A stretch of 64,000 bases of DNA from Sulfidibacter corallicola. GTDB taxonomy: Bacteria > Acidobacteriota > Holophagae > Acanthopleuribacterales > Acanthopleuribacteraceae. Both the position numbers and the translations under genes were made by a program. Numbering within the stretch: position 1 is the first letter of the stretch; each line of letters begins with the position of its first letter. Under the pieces are notes generated by a model. The model saw only the letters and a program-made list of their open reading frames with translations, did not search any database and was not told the origin of the DNA. The DNA lies in assembly GCF_017498545.1 (NCBI RefSeq), contig NZ_CP071793.1, positions 3,348,001 to 3,412,000 of the forward strand, in the 5' to 3' direction. This document shows, one piece after another, positions 1 through 9,975 of this stretch.

Positions 1-3000
1 GTGTTTTCCTTTCCGGAAATTCCCTCCAGCGGACCGGTCCTTTTCAACGGTTCTCTCCTGGAAAACGACTACCAGATGCGCCAATGGGATATCTCCAACC
101 TATCCAACGTCCGCGAGGTGGCGCGCCTGGGTGTCACCACCCAGGGCTTCGATGCCCACGGTGTCGTCCATTCGGGAAATTGGACCATTTTCGGTACCTT
201 CCAATTCCACGTGGATCAATTCGGTGGCCCGCGAATCGAAGAACCCTTCACCGAAGATCACGTGGTTCCCTTTTCGCGCGGTGGCCTGTTCCCGCCCTAC
301 AGCATCACCAATTACTGGAGTTACAACGATACCAACATTCCGCTCGAGTTGACCTTTCAGGGCGATCACGTGGCCCAGTGGGATCATATCGCCGCGACGG
401 GCATCATCGGCCATCCCGTGTTGATGGGGAACCTGCTGTTCATGCTCTCCGAGCAGACCAACGGCGGCATCGCCATCTACGACATGAGTCTTTTCATGGA
501 CGGCAACCCCAGCAACGATCCCGCCCAGCCCCCGCTGATCACCCTGCACACCATCGGCGGATTCGGCGGCTACTGGAGCGAACTCTACGGATTGGACGGG
601 CGGCTGTACGCGGTAACCTCCTACCGCATCGGCGGACAAGGGCTGAAAGTCATCGATGTCACCGACCCCACCACACCGGGCAACATGATCGACATCGGCT
701 TCAGTGCCGACGTCATGTCCATGTACCCCCATTTCCAGGATCAATACATATTTTCCGGAAGCAGCAAGGTCGACATGCGCGCCCAACAGGTGGTGTTGAC
801 CCTGCCGACCCAGACCGCACACACGATCCCCGGCTACGACGACGGCGACGGCATCGATACCAGCCAATGGGCGCTGCCGGTGGGCAACCTGCTGATCACC
901 GGCGGCCTGACCGACGGCGATCGCAGTCAAGGCATGGCGATTTGGGCCCACCAGGCCGAGCCGGACACCAGAGGCCCCATGGTCGGTTATCACATTCCGC
1001 GCGCGGGCCAGACCAACTACCCCGTGGCGGCCCCGATCAGCATGATCATCCCCGAAACACTGGACACCGCCACGCTGATCGGCGGACAGACCTTCATCGT
1101 TCGCCCCTTGGGCGGGAACCCCATCAGCGGCAGCTTGTTCTATGCGATGAACGACATGATCACCTTTCAGCCGGACGACGTGTTGATGGACAACACCACC
1201 TACGAGGTCTTTCTGCCCCAGGGCGGCATCGAGGACGCGGTCGGCAACGGACTGGAGCAGGATTACAGCTTCACTTTCTCGACCGGCAGCTCGATCGGCG
1301 GGAATGTGCCGCCGGAGATCCAGTCCTTCACGGTATCGGACGGCAGCGTGGCGCCCGGTACGCCGATCCAATTCAGCGTCTCGGCCACCGACTCCGACCA
1401 GGACACGCTGGAGTACCGCTTCATTTTCGGTGACGACAGTCCGCCGACCGCCTGGTCCGGTGCCACGACGGCCAACAAGACCTACGGCGCCGAGGACCAC
1501 TACAGCGCCATGGTTCAGGTGCGCGATCCATCCGGCGTGACCGTTTCCGACAACCTGACCGTGACGGTCAAGGCACCGCTCACCGGACCGCGGCCCACCC
1601 AATCCAGCCAGATCGTGATCGACGAGGCCGCACGACGGGTCTATGCCGTCAATCCGGACAACAACACCGTGGCCGTCATTCACGCCGACACCCACGCGCG
1701 CCTGAGCGAGTATCCGGTTTCGGCCGATCCCCGCAGTGTGGCCCTCGACGGCAGCGGCCGGCTGTGGGTCACCGCGCACGACGCCGACTGCATCGACGTC
1801 CTGAACGCGGCCACGGGCGCGCTGGTGGATTCGATCAAGTTGGACTACGGCGACGCGCCCTTCGGTGTGGTGATGTCGCCGGATCGTTCCACCGCCTACG
1901 TGTCCCTGACGGGCAGTGGCGAGCTGTTGCGCTTCGACGCCGCCACCATGGCACAGACCGGCTCGTTGGCGCTGGGACCCACACCGCGGGCCCTGGCGGT
2001 GGACGGCAATCACGGTCGCATTCTCGTGACGCGCTTCATTTCGGCCTCGTTCCACGGCCAGGTGTGGGATGTCTCCGCCACCACCTTCACCTTGACGCGC
2101 ACTTTCGTGTTGAGTCAGAAAATCGCGGCCGACAATTCGTCCGACGGGGCCGGCATCCCCAACTATCTGGCTTCCGTGACCATCACACCGGATAACCGCC
2201 TCGCCTGGATCACCGCGGTCAAGACCAATACCAACAAGGGCGTCCACTTCGGTGACGGCTCGCTCAACGATCCCGACAACACCGTGCGGACCGAGCTGAT
2301 CTCCATCGACCTGACGACCAACACGGTGCGCGACGACAATGCCTCGCGCATCGACCTGGACAATTCCGACTCGGCCGCGGCCATCGCTTTCTCGCCCCTC
2401 GGCGACTATATGCTGGTGGTCAACCAGGGCACCAAGGACCTATTGATCCTGGATACCTTCCGTTTCGCCTCCGCCCAGGGATTGGGCAGTATGGTGGCAC
2501 GGGTGGAACTGGGACTCTCTCCTCAGGGCATCGCCGTGGACACGATCACCGAAACGGCCTTCGTCAAAAATTTCATGGGCCGCAGCGTGTCGATGCTCTC
2601 GATCGCCAGCCTCCTGGCCACGGGTGATTCCAGCTTCCAGGTGAGCGAGGTCTCGACCGTCCAGAACGAGCTGCTGTCGCCGCAGGTGCTGGAAGGCAAG
2701 CAGGTCTTCTACAACGCCGACGATCCGCGCATGAGCTCGGAAGGCTATATCAGTTGCGCCACCTGCCATGTGGACGGCGGCCACGACGGGCGCACCTGGG
2801 ATTTCACCCAACGGGGCGAAGGCTTCCGCAACACGATCCCCCTCTGGGGTCGCGCGGGCACCGGCCACGGGCGGGTTCATTGGACCGCCAATTTCGACGA
2901 AATCCAGGATTTCGAAAACGACATTCGCGGCCATTTCGGCGGAACCGGCTTCCTGACTTCGGAAGATTTCGCCGTGGCCGGCGATCCGCTGGGTCCCACC

Positions 3001-6000
3001 AAGGCCGGTCGCAGCCAGTTACTGGACGCGATGGCCGCCTACCTGGCCTCGCTCGACGGCACCACCCTGCCGCGCAGCCCTTTTCGGGCGGCCAACGGCG
3101 ACATGACCGCGGATGCGATGGCAGGCCGCGACATTTTCATCGAGCAGGGCTGCGCCACCTGCCACAACCCCGCCCAGCAGTACACCGACCGCCAGCTTCG
3201 CGACACGGGTACCATTCGCCAGGGCACCTCGGGCCAACGCATCAACAGCACCCTGGTGGGGCTGGAAACCCCCACCCTGCTCTCGCTGTGGGAATCCGCG
3301 CCCTACCTGCACGACGGCAGCGCGCCCACGCTGGAGAGCGTGTTCCGGCAGGCATCGGGACGCTGGTACGACAACGAGGACGGCACCAATTCCGGCAGCT
3401 TCCCCAGCTCTCAATTTCCCACCCAAACCTGGCTCTACGGCAGTGTCTCCCCGCTCGAACGCTCGCTGGACCGCTCCGTGACATGGACCGACGTGGACGG
3501 CGGCAGCGGTGGTATGGGCCAAATCATGTTCCGCTTCGCCACCGACTTCAACGCCGGCGATCTGACCTGTATCCTGACCGTCAACGGCGTTTCCACCAAC
3601 GTCGTCTTTCCGCCCACCGATCCGGATAGCGGCGATCGGCCGATGGTCCTCGTCGAGAACGTCAATTTTCAGCCCGGTGAAACCAACACGGTGATCCTGC
3701 GCAATCCGGGAAGCTTCGAGAAGGTCGATCTGGACGCGATGTTCGTGTCGCACGCCGACGACCTGGCCAAGGCCGAACCTCACCGCAGGGCCCTGAATCT
3801 GGGTGCGCTGCAGTTCGAGCAGCTCATGGCCTATTTGCGGCAATTGGACAGCGCCAACATCATCGCGTCGGGCTCCGTCGAGCGCCGCTTCTGGCAGTCG
3901 GTGGCAGGCGGTGTGATCGCCGATCTCGAGGCCGACCCGCGCTATCCGGACCAACCGGAAGGCGCCGATATCCTGACCCGGCTGGAAGCCGTGGGTTGGG
4001 CCGGTTCCGGCTCGCCGGGCGCCAGCCAGTCCTGGGCCGACAGCTACGGTCAGCAGGTTCGCGGCTACCTGCGCCCGGCCGAGACCGGCAATTACGTGTT
4101 CTTTCTCTCCGGCGACGATTCTGCGACCTTTTCGCTGAGCCCAGACGAAGATCCGGCCAACGCGATCGAGGTCGCCTCGTTGACCAGCGCCAGCGCGTTC
4201 CGGACCTGGGACACCTTCACCAGCCAGGCCTCGCGCAACAACGGATTCAGCTTCGGCGGCGGTGCCCCCGGGGTGATCACTCTCCAGGCCGGCCAACGCT
4301 ATTTCTTCGAAATCGTGCACAAGGAAAGCGGCGGTACCGATCACGTGTCGCTGGCCTGGCGCACACCCAGCGGCGGCAGCGATCCCACCAACGGCAGCGA
4401 TGCCGCGGTCGTGCCGGGTACGGTTCTGGAACCTTTCGCCGATACCTTCCGCGAAAAGATCCCCGCTTCACCCAGCGATCTGTTCGCGACGGCCTACTCC
4501 ATTTCCGAAATCCACGTGGCCTTTATCGATCACGCCATCAACGAACTCGGCTACGAGCTGGAATACCGCTTTGTCGGTGGCGACTGGCAGACCACAGACC
4601 TGGAAGCCGTCGGCGGTATCGGTACCAAACATCAGGTCGCCATCCGCCATTTGGTTCCCGGCAGCGACTACGAGATCCGCCTGCGGGCCTTCAACGCCGT
4701 CGGCCCCACCGAATGGCTCACGCCGGTCGCGGCAACCACCCTGCCCGCCGCGACCGAGCGCCTGTTCACCTTCGACGGAGCCCGCCCGTTTTACATCGAT
4801 TTGGGTCTCAACCTGTTGCAGCAGGCCAAGGTCGTCGACGACAACCTGGTGCTCTGGCAAGAGGGCGGCGGCGGCGGCCAGCGCTCGGCGGTGTGGTCCA
4901 CCAAGACCGTGCCCACCGCCGGATTCGTCACCGAATTCACCTTCGGCGGCCAGAACGTGACCCTGGCGAGAAAAAGCGATCTGGTCTTCGTGCTCCAGGC
5001 CGCCTCCCCCGAGGAATTGGCCCTGGGCAACGATGGCGGTTACGAAGGTGTCTCCGGCCCCAAATTCGGACTGGTCTTCTCGTTAACCATTCCCGACGCC
5101 AACGTCCGCGGCCTGATAGGCGACGCGGAAATCCGCAACTACTTCAACACCAACGATCAAGGCTTTGAGTTCGCCGCCGGGCAGACCTACACCATTCGCG
5201 TCATCTACGACGCCCGCCAAAAAGAGGTGACGCTGGAATGGCGCCGTCACGACAACGGCCAGATGTTTCAGGGCAGCTTTCCGATCGACCTGGAAGAGGA
5301 ACTGGGTGCCTTCGCATATCCCGGCTTGCTGACCAACAACAACTTTGCGGACCTGGATATGGTCTTGAGTCGCTGGATCTTCGACGCGCGTACGGAGAAC
5401 TTTTCCACTCAGGCGCCGTTTGGCGGCACGGCCCGCGCCATCCCCAGCCGCATCCAATCCGAGGACTACGACCTGGGCGGCGTCGACATCGCTTTTCACG
5501 ACAATGACGACATTCAGTCCGGCATCGATCTGCGCGGAGATCCGGTGGACATCGCCACCGGCGCCGGCGTGGACGGCCACTACGTAGGCTTCATCGCCTC
5601 CGGCGAGTGGCTCAAGTACACCGTGGAAGTGATGCCGGGCCGCTACGACGTGCGTGCACGCATCTCCGGCGGCGACAGCCCGAGCACCCAGGACATCGCC
5701 GTTTCCCTGGACGGCCTGCCGATCACCGTGTTCGACAGACCCAACACCAATTTCCAGTTCCAGACGATCCAGAACGAAAACGTGGACATTCCGTTCGCCG
5801 GCCAGCAGGTGTTGCGCATCGACTACCAGGACAGCACCTTCAATATGGATTGGATCGAGTTCACCCGCATCGGTGATTTGGCGGAGTCGCCGGCCACGCC
5901 GACCGGCCTCTCGGCCAACGCCGTCAATTCGGGCCGTGTCGACGTGACCTTCACCGACCAGGCCACCAACGAAGCATCCTTTTCGGTGGAATACCGCGTC

Positions 6001-7908
6001 GCGGGTACCGTTCCATGGCAATCGATGTCCGTGCCCGCCGCGGCGGGAACCGGGACATCCGTGACCGTCCAGGTCGCCGGATTGAGCGGGAACACCACCT
6101 ACGAGTTTCGCGCCAAGGCACGACGCGCCCAGGCCGATTCGCCCTGGACCTCCGTCGATTCGGCGACCACCTCGGTCGCGGCCGGCGACTGCGCGGTACC
6201 CGTCACTCTGGCCGTCGACCTGCAGGATCTGGAGATCTGTAACGGCGACGATGTCACGCTTCTGGCCCTGGCCTCCGGCGAGTCGGACCCCGCGCCCAGC
6301 TACCAGTGGTTCCTCGACCAGAACCCTATCGGAGGGGCCGTTTCTCCCGAATTGCTGATCGAATCCTTCGACGGCGGCGACGCGGGCAACTATCACTGCG
6401 AAATCACCAATAGCTGCGGCACCACGCTCTCCGCCACGGCGACACTTTCACTGACCGGCAGTCTCAACCTGACGACCCAGCCCGCCAACCAAACCGTCTG
6501 CGAAAACGGGCCCGCGCTATTGAGCGTGGTCGCATCCGGCGGCGGTTCCCTTGAGTACCAGTGGCACTTGAACGGTTCCCCGATCGCGGGCGCCACCCTG
6601 CCCACCTTCGCCATCGACGCCGCACAAACCACCGATGCCGGCAATTACCACTGCGAGGTGACCGGCGGCTGCGGCACCGTCGATTCGAGCACGGCCGTGC
6701 TGACCGTCATGACCGAGCCAATCATCACCGCGCAACCGGAACCCACCCAAGTCTGTGCCGGCAACGCGCTCAACCTGAGCGTCACCGCCTCGGGCGGCGG
6801 CATCGCCTACCAATGGTTCAAGGACGAAAACGCCCTTGCTGGCGCCACCCAAGCCACCCTGTCCATCGGCGCGACCAGCGCCAACGATGCCGGCAGCTAC
6901 CAATGCCGCCTGATCAACGGATGCGGCAACGCCATCTGGAGCAATTCGGTGGACGTGGTCATCGGCGACAACTGGACCTTCATCAGCCATCCCCAAACGG
7001 CGTCGACCTGCGAAGGCCAATCGGCCACCTTCGAAGTCTCCATCGCCGGCAACATCACCGGCTACCAGTGGTTGCGGAACGGCGTGCCCATCGCCGGCGC
7101 GACCCAACGCACCTACACGATCCAAAACGTCGATGCCGGCGACGTGGCCCAGTACCGCTGCCGGATCATCGGGCTGTGCAGCCAGGTCGATTCGCAAGCC
7201 GCCTCGCTGACCCTGGAAGGTGGCCCCTCGGTCACCACCAACCCGGTCAGCCAAAGCCTGTGTCTGGGTGAGACCCTGACCCTGACCGTGGCCGGCGTAT
7301 CCAGCAGCGGCGGTCTCGGCTACCAATGGTTCTGGAACAACCAGGAAATCGTCGGCTTCACCTCGCCGACCTTCCAACTGGTACCGGCGCTCAACCAGGC
7401 GGGCCAGTACCGTTGCCGCCTGACGGACAACTGTGGCGAGACCTTTTCCGAGGTGGCCGTGGTCGAGGTGGTCCAACTGGACGTCTCCGTCGATGAGGAC
7501 GACGGCGTGGTCGGCGTGGATCCACCCGAGTTGTTCGCAGAGGTCGCCTGCGCCGATCTCGCCGAGCTGGAGTGGTTCAACCTCACGACCCAGGCCGGAT
7601 TCGGACTCGGGGTGAACCCGATCGTCCTGGATCCGTTGCCCATCGAAACCACGACCTACCGGGTCATCGTCACCAGCGACGACCTGGGCCAGGAGGTCAG
7701 CGGGGACGTGACGGTGCTGATCCCCGATGATGCGACCTTCTTCGATTTCAACGGCGACGGCTGCAACGACGTGGGGGATCTATACGAAGCGTTGACCCTG
7801 TGGCAGCTCACCGATCCGATTTTCGACGCCAACGACGACGACCTCTTCAACATCCTGGATCTGATGTTCATCAAGATCACCGGAGACAACTGCCCCGGGT
7901 CGCGCTGA
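1..7908 (+). CDS. Giant mosaic secreted protein with dihaem cytochrome domain (5' end outside window)
   Basis: The frame is open from base 1, so the N-terminus and any signal peptide lie upstream; 2635 residues are visible. Domains in rough order: a truncated beta-propeller of LVIVD type (to ~330), a Big_5-like Ig domain (~340-430), PKD (~437-529), a YVTN-type propeller (~535-890), a MauG/CcpA-like dihaem cytochrome region (~900-1290) with CATCH haem motifs at C919-H923 and C1051-H1055 and the typical APYLHDGS stretch, PA14 (~1295-1475), FN3 (~1490-1580), a lectin/LamG-like beta domain (~1586-1797), CBM6-like (~1814-1957), FN3 (~1964-2060), about five Cys-containing Ig domains (~2067-2492) and a dockerin-like, Asp-rich C-terminus (~2579-2635). 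The family suggests an extracytoplasmic redox protein with carbohydrate or surface binding; its substrate is unknown. It ends 3 bp from the convergent glycosyltransferase gene. Confidence 0.85.
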   Translation: MFSFPEIPSSGPVLFNGSLLENDYQMRQWDISNLSNVREVARLGVTTQGFDAHGVVHSGNWTIFGTFQFHVDQFGGPRIEEPFTEDHVVPFSRGGLFPPYSITNYWSYNDTNIPLELTFQGDHVAQWDHIAATGIIGHPVLMGNLLFMLSEQTNGGIAIYDMSLFMDGNPSNDPAQPPLITLHTIGGFGGYWSELYGLDGRLYAVTSYRIGGQGLKVIDVTDPTTPGNMIDIGFSADVMSMYPHFQDQYIFSGSSKVDMRAQQVVLTLPTQTAHTIPGYDDGDGIDTSQWALPVGNLLITGGLTDGDRSQGMAIWAHQAEPDTRGPMVGYHIPRAGQTNYPVAAPISMIIPETLDTATLIGGQTFIVRPLGGNPISGSLFYAMNDMITFQPDDVLMDNTTYEVFLPQGGIEDAVGNGLEQDYSFTFSTGSSIGGNVPPEIQSFTVSDGSVAPGTPIQFSVSATDSDQDTLEYRFIFGDDSPPTAWSGATTANKTYGAEDHYSAMVQVRDPSGVTVSDNLTVTVKAPLTGPRPTQSSQIVIDEAARRVYAVNPDNNTVAVIHADTHARLSEYPVSADPRSVALDGSGRLWVTAHDADCIDVLNAATGALVDSIKLDYGDAPFGVVMSPDRSTAYVSLTGSGELLRFDAATMAQTGSLALGPTPRALAVDGNHGRILVTRFISASFHGQVWDVSATTFTLTRTFVLSQKIAADNSSDGAGIPNYLASVTITPDNRLAWITAVKTNTNKGVHFGDGSLNDPDNTVRTELISIDLTTNTVRDDNASRIDLDNSDSAAAIAFSPLGDYMLVVNQGTKDLLILDTFRFASAQGLGSMVARVELGLSPQGIAVDTITETAFVKNFMGRSVSMLSIASLLATGDSSFQVSEVSTVQNELLSPQVLEGKQVFYNADDPRMSSEGYISCATCHVDGGHDGRTWDFTQRGEGFRNTIPLWGRAGTGHGRVHWTANFDEIQDFENDIRGHFGGTGFLTSEDFAVAGDPLGPTKAGRSQLLDAMAAYLASLDGTTLPRSPFRAANGDMTADAMAGRDIFIEQGCATCHNPAQQYTDRQLRDTGTIRQGTSGQRINSTLVGLETPTLLSLWESAPYLHDGSAPTLESVFRQASGRWYDNEDGTNSGSFPSSQFPTQTWLYGSVSPLERSLDRSVTWTDVDGGSGGMGQIMFRFATDFNAGDLTCILTVNGVSTNVVFPPTDPDSGDRPMVLVENVNFQPGETNTVILRNPGSFEKVDLDAMFVSHADDLAKAEPHRRALNLGALQFEQLMAYLRQLDSANIIASGSVERRFWQSVAGGVIADLEADPRYPDQPEGADILTRLEAVGWAGSGSPGASQSWADSYGQQVRGYLRPAETGNYVFFLSGDDSATFSLSPDEDPANAIEVASLTSASAFRTWDTFTSQASRNNGFSFGGGAPGVITLQAGQRYFFEIVHKESGGTDHVSLAWRTPSGGSDPTNGSDAAVVPGTVLEPFADTFREKIPASPSDLFATAYSISEIHVAFIDHAINELGYELEYRFVGGDWQTTDLEAVGGIGTKHQVAIRHLVPGSDYEIRLRAFNAVGPTEWLTPVAATTLPAATERLFTFDGARPFYIDLGLNLLQQAKVVDDNLVLWQEGGGGGQRSAVWSTKTVPTAGFVTEFTFGGQNVTLARKSDLVFVLQAASPEELALGNDGGYEGVSGPKFGLVFSLTIPDANVRGLIGDAEIRNYFNTNDQGFEFAAGQTYTIRVIYDARQKEVTLEWRRHDNGQMFQGSFPIDLEEELGAFAYPGLLTNNNFADLDMVLSRWIFDARTENFSTQAPFGGTARAIPSRIQSEDYDLGGVDIAFHDNDDIQSGIDLRGDPVDIATGAGVDGHYVGFIASGEWLKYTVEVMPGRYDVRARISGGDSPSTQDIAVSLDGLPITVFDRPNTNFQFQTIQNENVDIPFAGQQVLRIDYQDSTFNMDWIEFTRIGDLAESPATPTGLSANAVNSGRVDVTFTDQATNEASFSVEYRVAGTVPWQSMSVPAAAGTGTSVTVQVAGLSGNTTYEFRAKARRAQADSPWTSVDSATTSVAAGDCAVPVTLAVDLQDLEICNGDDVTLLALASGESDPAPSYQWFLDQNPIGGAVSPELLIESFDGGDAGNYHCEITNSCGTTLSATATLSLTGSLNLTTQPANQTVCENGPALLSVVASGGGSLEYQWHLNGSPIAGATLPTFAIDAAQTTDAGNYHCEVTGGCGTVDSSTAVLTVMTEPIITAQPEPTQVCAGNALNLSVTASGGGIAYQWFKDENALAGATQATLSIGATSANDAGSYQCRLINGCGNAIWSNSVDVVIGDNWTFISHPQTASTCEGQSATFEVSIAGNITGYQWLRNGVPIAGATQRTYTIQNVDAGDVAQYRCRIIGLCSQVDSQAASLTLEGGPSVTTNPVSQSLCLGETLTLTVAGVSSSGGLGYQWFWNNQEIVGFTSPTFQLVPALNQAGQYRCRLTDNCGETFSEVAVVEVVQLDVSVDEDDGVVGVDPPELFAEVACADLAELEWFNLTTQAGFGLGVNPIVLDPLPIETTTYRVIVTSDDLGQEVSGDVTVLIPDDATFFDFNGDGCNDVGDLYEALTLWQLTDPIFDANDDDLFNILDLMFIKITGDNCPGSR

Positions 7909-7911
7909 CCT

Positions 7912-9177
7912 TTAGGAATGATCGGTGTTGGCGGCGGGTCGACAGCCCGCCATCTCCGGTTCTCTTCCCGCAAGAAAGGCGATCATGCGGTTGCCGAGAG
8001 TGTCGCGGCTGAACTCCCGCTCCGCCAGCGCGCGGGCATTGGCGCCGTAGCGGCGGCAGACTTCGGGATCCGCGGCCAGGCGTTCCAGGGCATCGGCGAA
8101 CGCCGCCGCGTCGCCGGGCGGCACCACGACGCCGCAATCGTGACTCTCGATCATCTCGGCCAACCAACCGGGATAATTGTTAATCACCGGCAGTCCGGCG
8201 GAAATGTAGTCGAAAAACTTGTTGGGCGAGGTGCCGCGATAGAAGGCCGGTACATTGGCCAGAATCATCATGCCCAGATTGGCCTTGGGCAGCAAACGCG
8301 CCAATTCGACCTTGGGCACGGGATCCAGGAAAATGCAGTTGTCCAATCCTTCGGCCTCGGCCCGCTCCCGCAACGCGGGCTTGCGCATGCCCTGACCGAT
8401 AAACACCAGTTTGATGTTTTGGCGGCCGCGCTTCTTCAGTTCCGCCGCCGCGTCCAACACCGCTTCCAATCCATTGGCCATGCCGTGGGCGCCGGTAAAG
8501 ACCGCGGTGAAGTCCCCTGGCTCGATGCCATTTATATCCAGACCCTTGTGACAATCGGGCTGAAACAGATCCAGGTCCGAGGCGTTGGGGATCAGGGCGA
8601 CCCGATCTTCGGGAACCCCGCGACGGCAGATGCCTTCCTTGATGCCAGGCGAAAGGGCCACCAACCGGTCCGCCGAGCGGTAGGACAGAAACTCCAACAG
8701 GTCCAGCGCCAGAAGTACGAGGGGATTTTTGATCACCCCCATCGCCTTGGGCAGCTCGGGCCAGAGATCGCGAACCTCGAACACGAACGTCTTCGAGCGG
8801 CGCAGCAGCTTCATCACGATACCCGGGATGCCGGAAGTCAACGGAGTCGTCGTGGTGAAGAGGAGATCGTACTTCATCGTCAGCGCCATCCAGGTGGCAC
8901 GGGTGGAAAACCGCACGAACGTGAGGGCCCGACGCAGGAAGCCGTGTTTGTTGCCGTAGGGCATGGCGATCTCGATGATCTGGATGCCGTTCACCACACC
9001 TTTTCGCACGCCCCTGATCGGCTTGCCGGAAAGGCCGGTGGTCCCCTCCAGCAGGGAGCCGCAGATGACGGTCACCTCGTGACCTGCGTGAACCAGGCGG
9101 CTGGCCATTTCATAAGGGCGCGTGCCGGTTGCGCCCTGGGGGGTGGAAAAGTGCTGCGGAATGTAGAGGATGTGCAT
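7912..9177 (-). CDS. Glycosyltransferase family 4 (WcaI/WbuB-like)
   Basis: This 421-residue protein has a GT-B fold. The N-terminus carries the GT4 acceptor-domain signature (YIPQHF, followed by GATGTRPYEMA), and the C-terminal nucleotide-sugar domain contains FTGAHGMANGLEAVLDAA and the donor-site stretch GTSPNKFFDYISAGLPVIN. Such enzymes transfer a sugar from a nucleotide donor to a lipid-linked or capsular glycan at the inner face of the cytoplasmic membrane. The ATG start has only a weak Shine-Dalgarno. It is not in a polysaccharide cluster here: its neighbours are the giant surface protein (convergent, 3 bp apart) and a GNAT gene about 200 bp upstream. The sugar specificity cannot be read from sequence. 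Confidence 0.88.
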   Translation of the reverse strand: MHILYIPQHFSTPQGATGTRPYEMASRLVHAGHEVTVICGSLLEGTTGLSGKPIRGVRKGVVNGIQIIEIAMPYGNKHGFLRRALTFVRFSTRATWMALTMKYDLLFTTTTPLTSGIPGIVMKLLRRSKTFVFEVRDLWPELPKAMGVIKNPLVLLALDLLEFLSYRSADRLVALSPGIKEGICRRGVPEDRVALIPNASDLDLFQPDCHKGLDINGIEPGDFTAVFTGAHGMANGLEAVLDAAAELKKRGRQNIKLVFIGQGMRKPALRERAEAEGLDNCIFLDPVPKVELARLLPKANLGMMILANVPAFYRGTSPNKFFDYISAGLPVINNYPGWLAEMIESHDCGVVVPPGDAAAFADALERLAADPEVCRRYGANARALAEREFSRDTLGNRMIAFLAGREPEMAGCRPAANTDHS

Positions 9178-9373
9178 AGGGTGAAGTCCCTTTCGTTTGG
9201 CGGCACAACCATGCCGACAAAGCTAGATGACTCGGATATTGCCGGGTATGTGTGAGCCATCTTAGCGAAATCCCCAAAGCGAATGAAGACCTCGAATCGA
9301 TTACCGGGACCCGAATGTCCAGGAAACGCCGACGTGGAAACCCCGCGCAGCCGAAATTAGGGGAAAAACCCGT

Positions 9374-9871
9374 TCAGGAAGGGTCGCCCAAGGGCGAAAT
9401 CATTTCGTGGGATTTCACCTCGAACCCCAAGGACTTGTAGAAGGCGAGCGCTTCCCGGTTGAACTCGTAGACCCGCAATTCGAGATCCTGCGCGTTCTTC
9501 TCCCGAGCCCACTGACGCGCCGCTTCGACGAGGGCCTTACCCAAACCACGGCGGCGCTGATTCGGGTCGATGAACAGCACGTCGAGCACGGCATAGCGGC
9601 GCGGGCGAATGATCGGGAAGTCGTCGGACCATTTCAGTTGAACCAGGACGAATCCCAACAACTCTTCGGGCGGCACCAGGTTCACGGCTACGTGCAGGGC
9701 CTGGTCGGGATCCTCGACGACTCCGTGGAGATAGGCCGACGAGCGCGCCTGGCCGTTGGGCGCGCGAAAGAGCCGCGGCAAGGCTTCGAGGTGAAAGCGA
9801 TCCACTTCGGCGAACATTTTCTCGAGCGCGGGAAAATCTTTGGGGATGGCGGGCCGAATAGCAAAGGTCAT
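9374..9871 (-). CDS. GNAT family N-acetyltransferase
   Basis: This is a 165-residue single-domain protein. The acetyl-CoA binding motif A is clear: VLDVLFIDPNQRRRGLG followed by KALVEAARQWA, with RRRGLG matching the family's [RQ]xxGx[GA] pyrophosphate loop. The later NREALAFYKSLGFEV segment is the usual motif B. The ATG is preceded by AGGA about 10 nt upstream. GNAT enzymes transfer acetyl groups from acetyl-CoA to amines on proteins or small molecules; the acceptor is not predictable here. It may form a minus-strand unit with the hydrolase gene upstream (104 bp gap). Confidence 0.87.
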   Translation of the reverse strand: MTFAIRPAIPKDFPALEKMFAEVDRFHLEALPRLFRAPNGQARSSAYLHGVVEDPDQALHVAVNLVPPEELLGFVLVQLKWSDDFPIIRPRRYAVLDVLFIDPNQRRRGLGKALVEAARQWAREKNAQDLELRVYEFNREALAFYKSLGFEVKSHEMISPLGDPS

Positions 9872-9975
9872 GAGTCGAAATCCTGGCTATGGGTACTTCA
9901 TTCGGGCAGGGGTCACGAGATCGAGGGGTGGGTAGAATCGTTATGATAACCATAACGATTGAGGTTTTAAACCCT

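Noticed and set aside
100..2247. 715-codon open frame antisense to the giant secreted protein
   Set aside because: Low-complexity Gly/Val/His-rich translation without motifs; the plus frame shows propeller, Ig and PKD domains.
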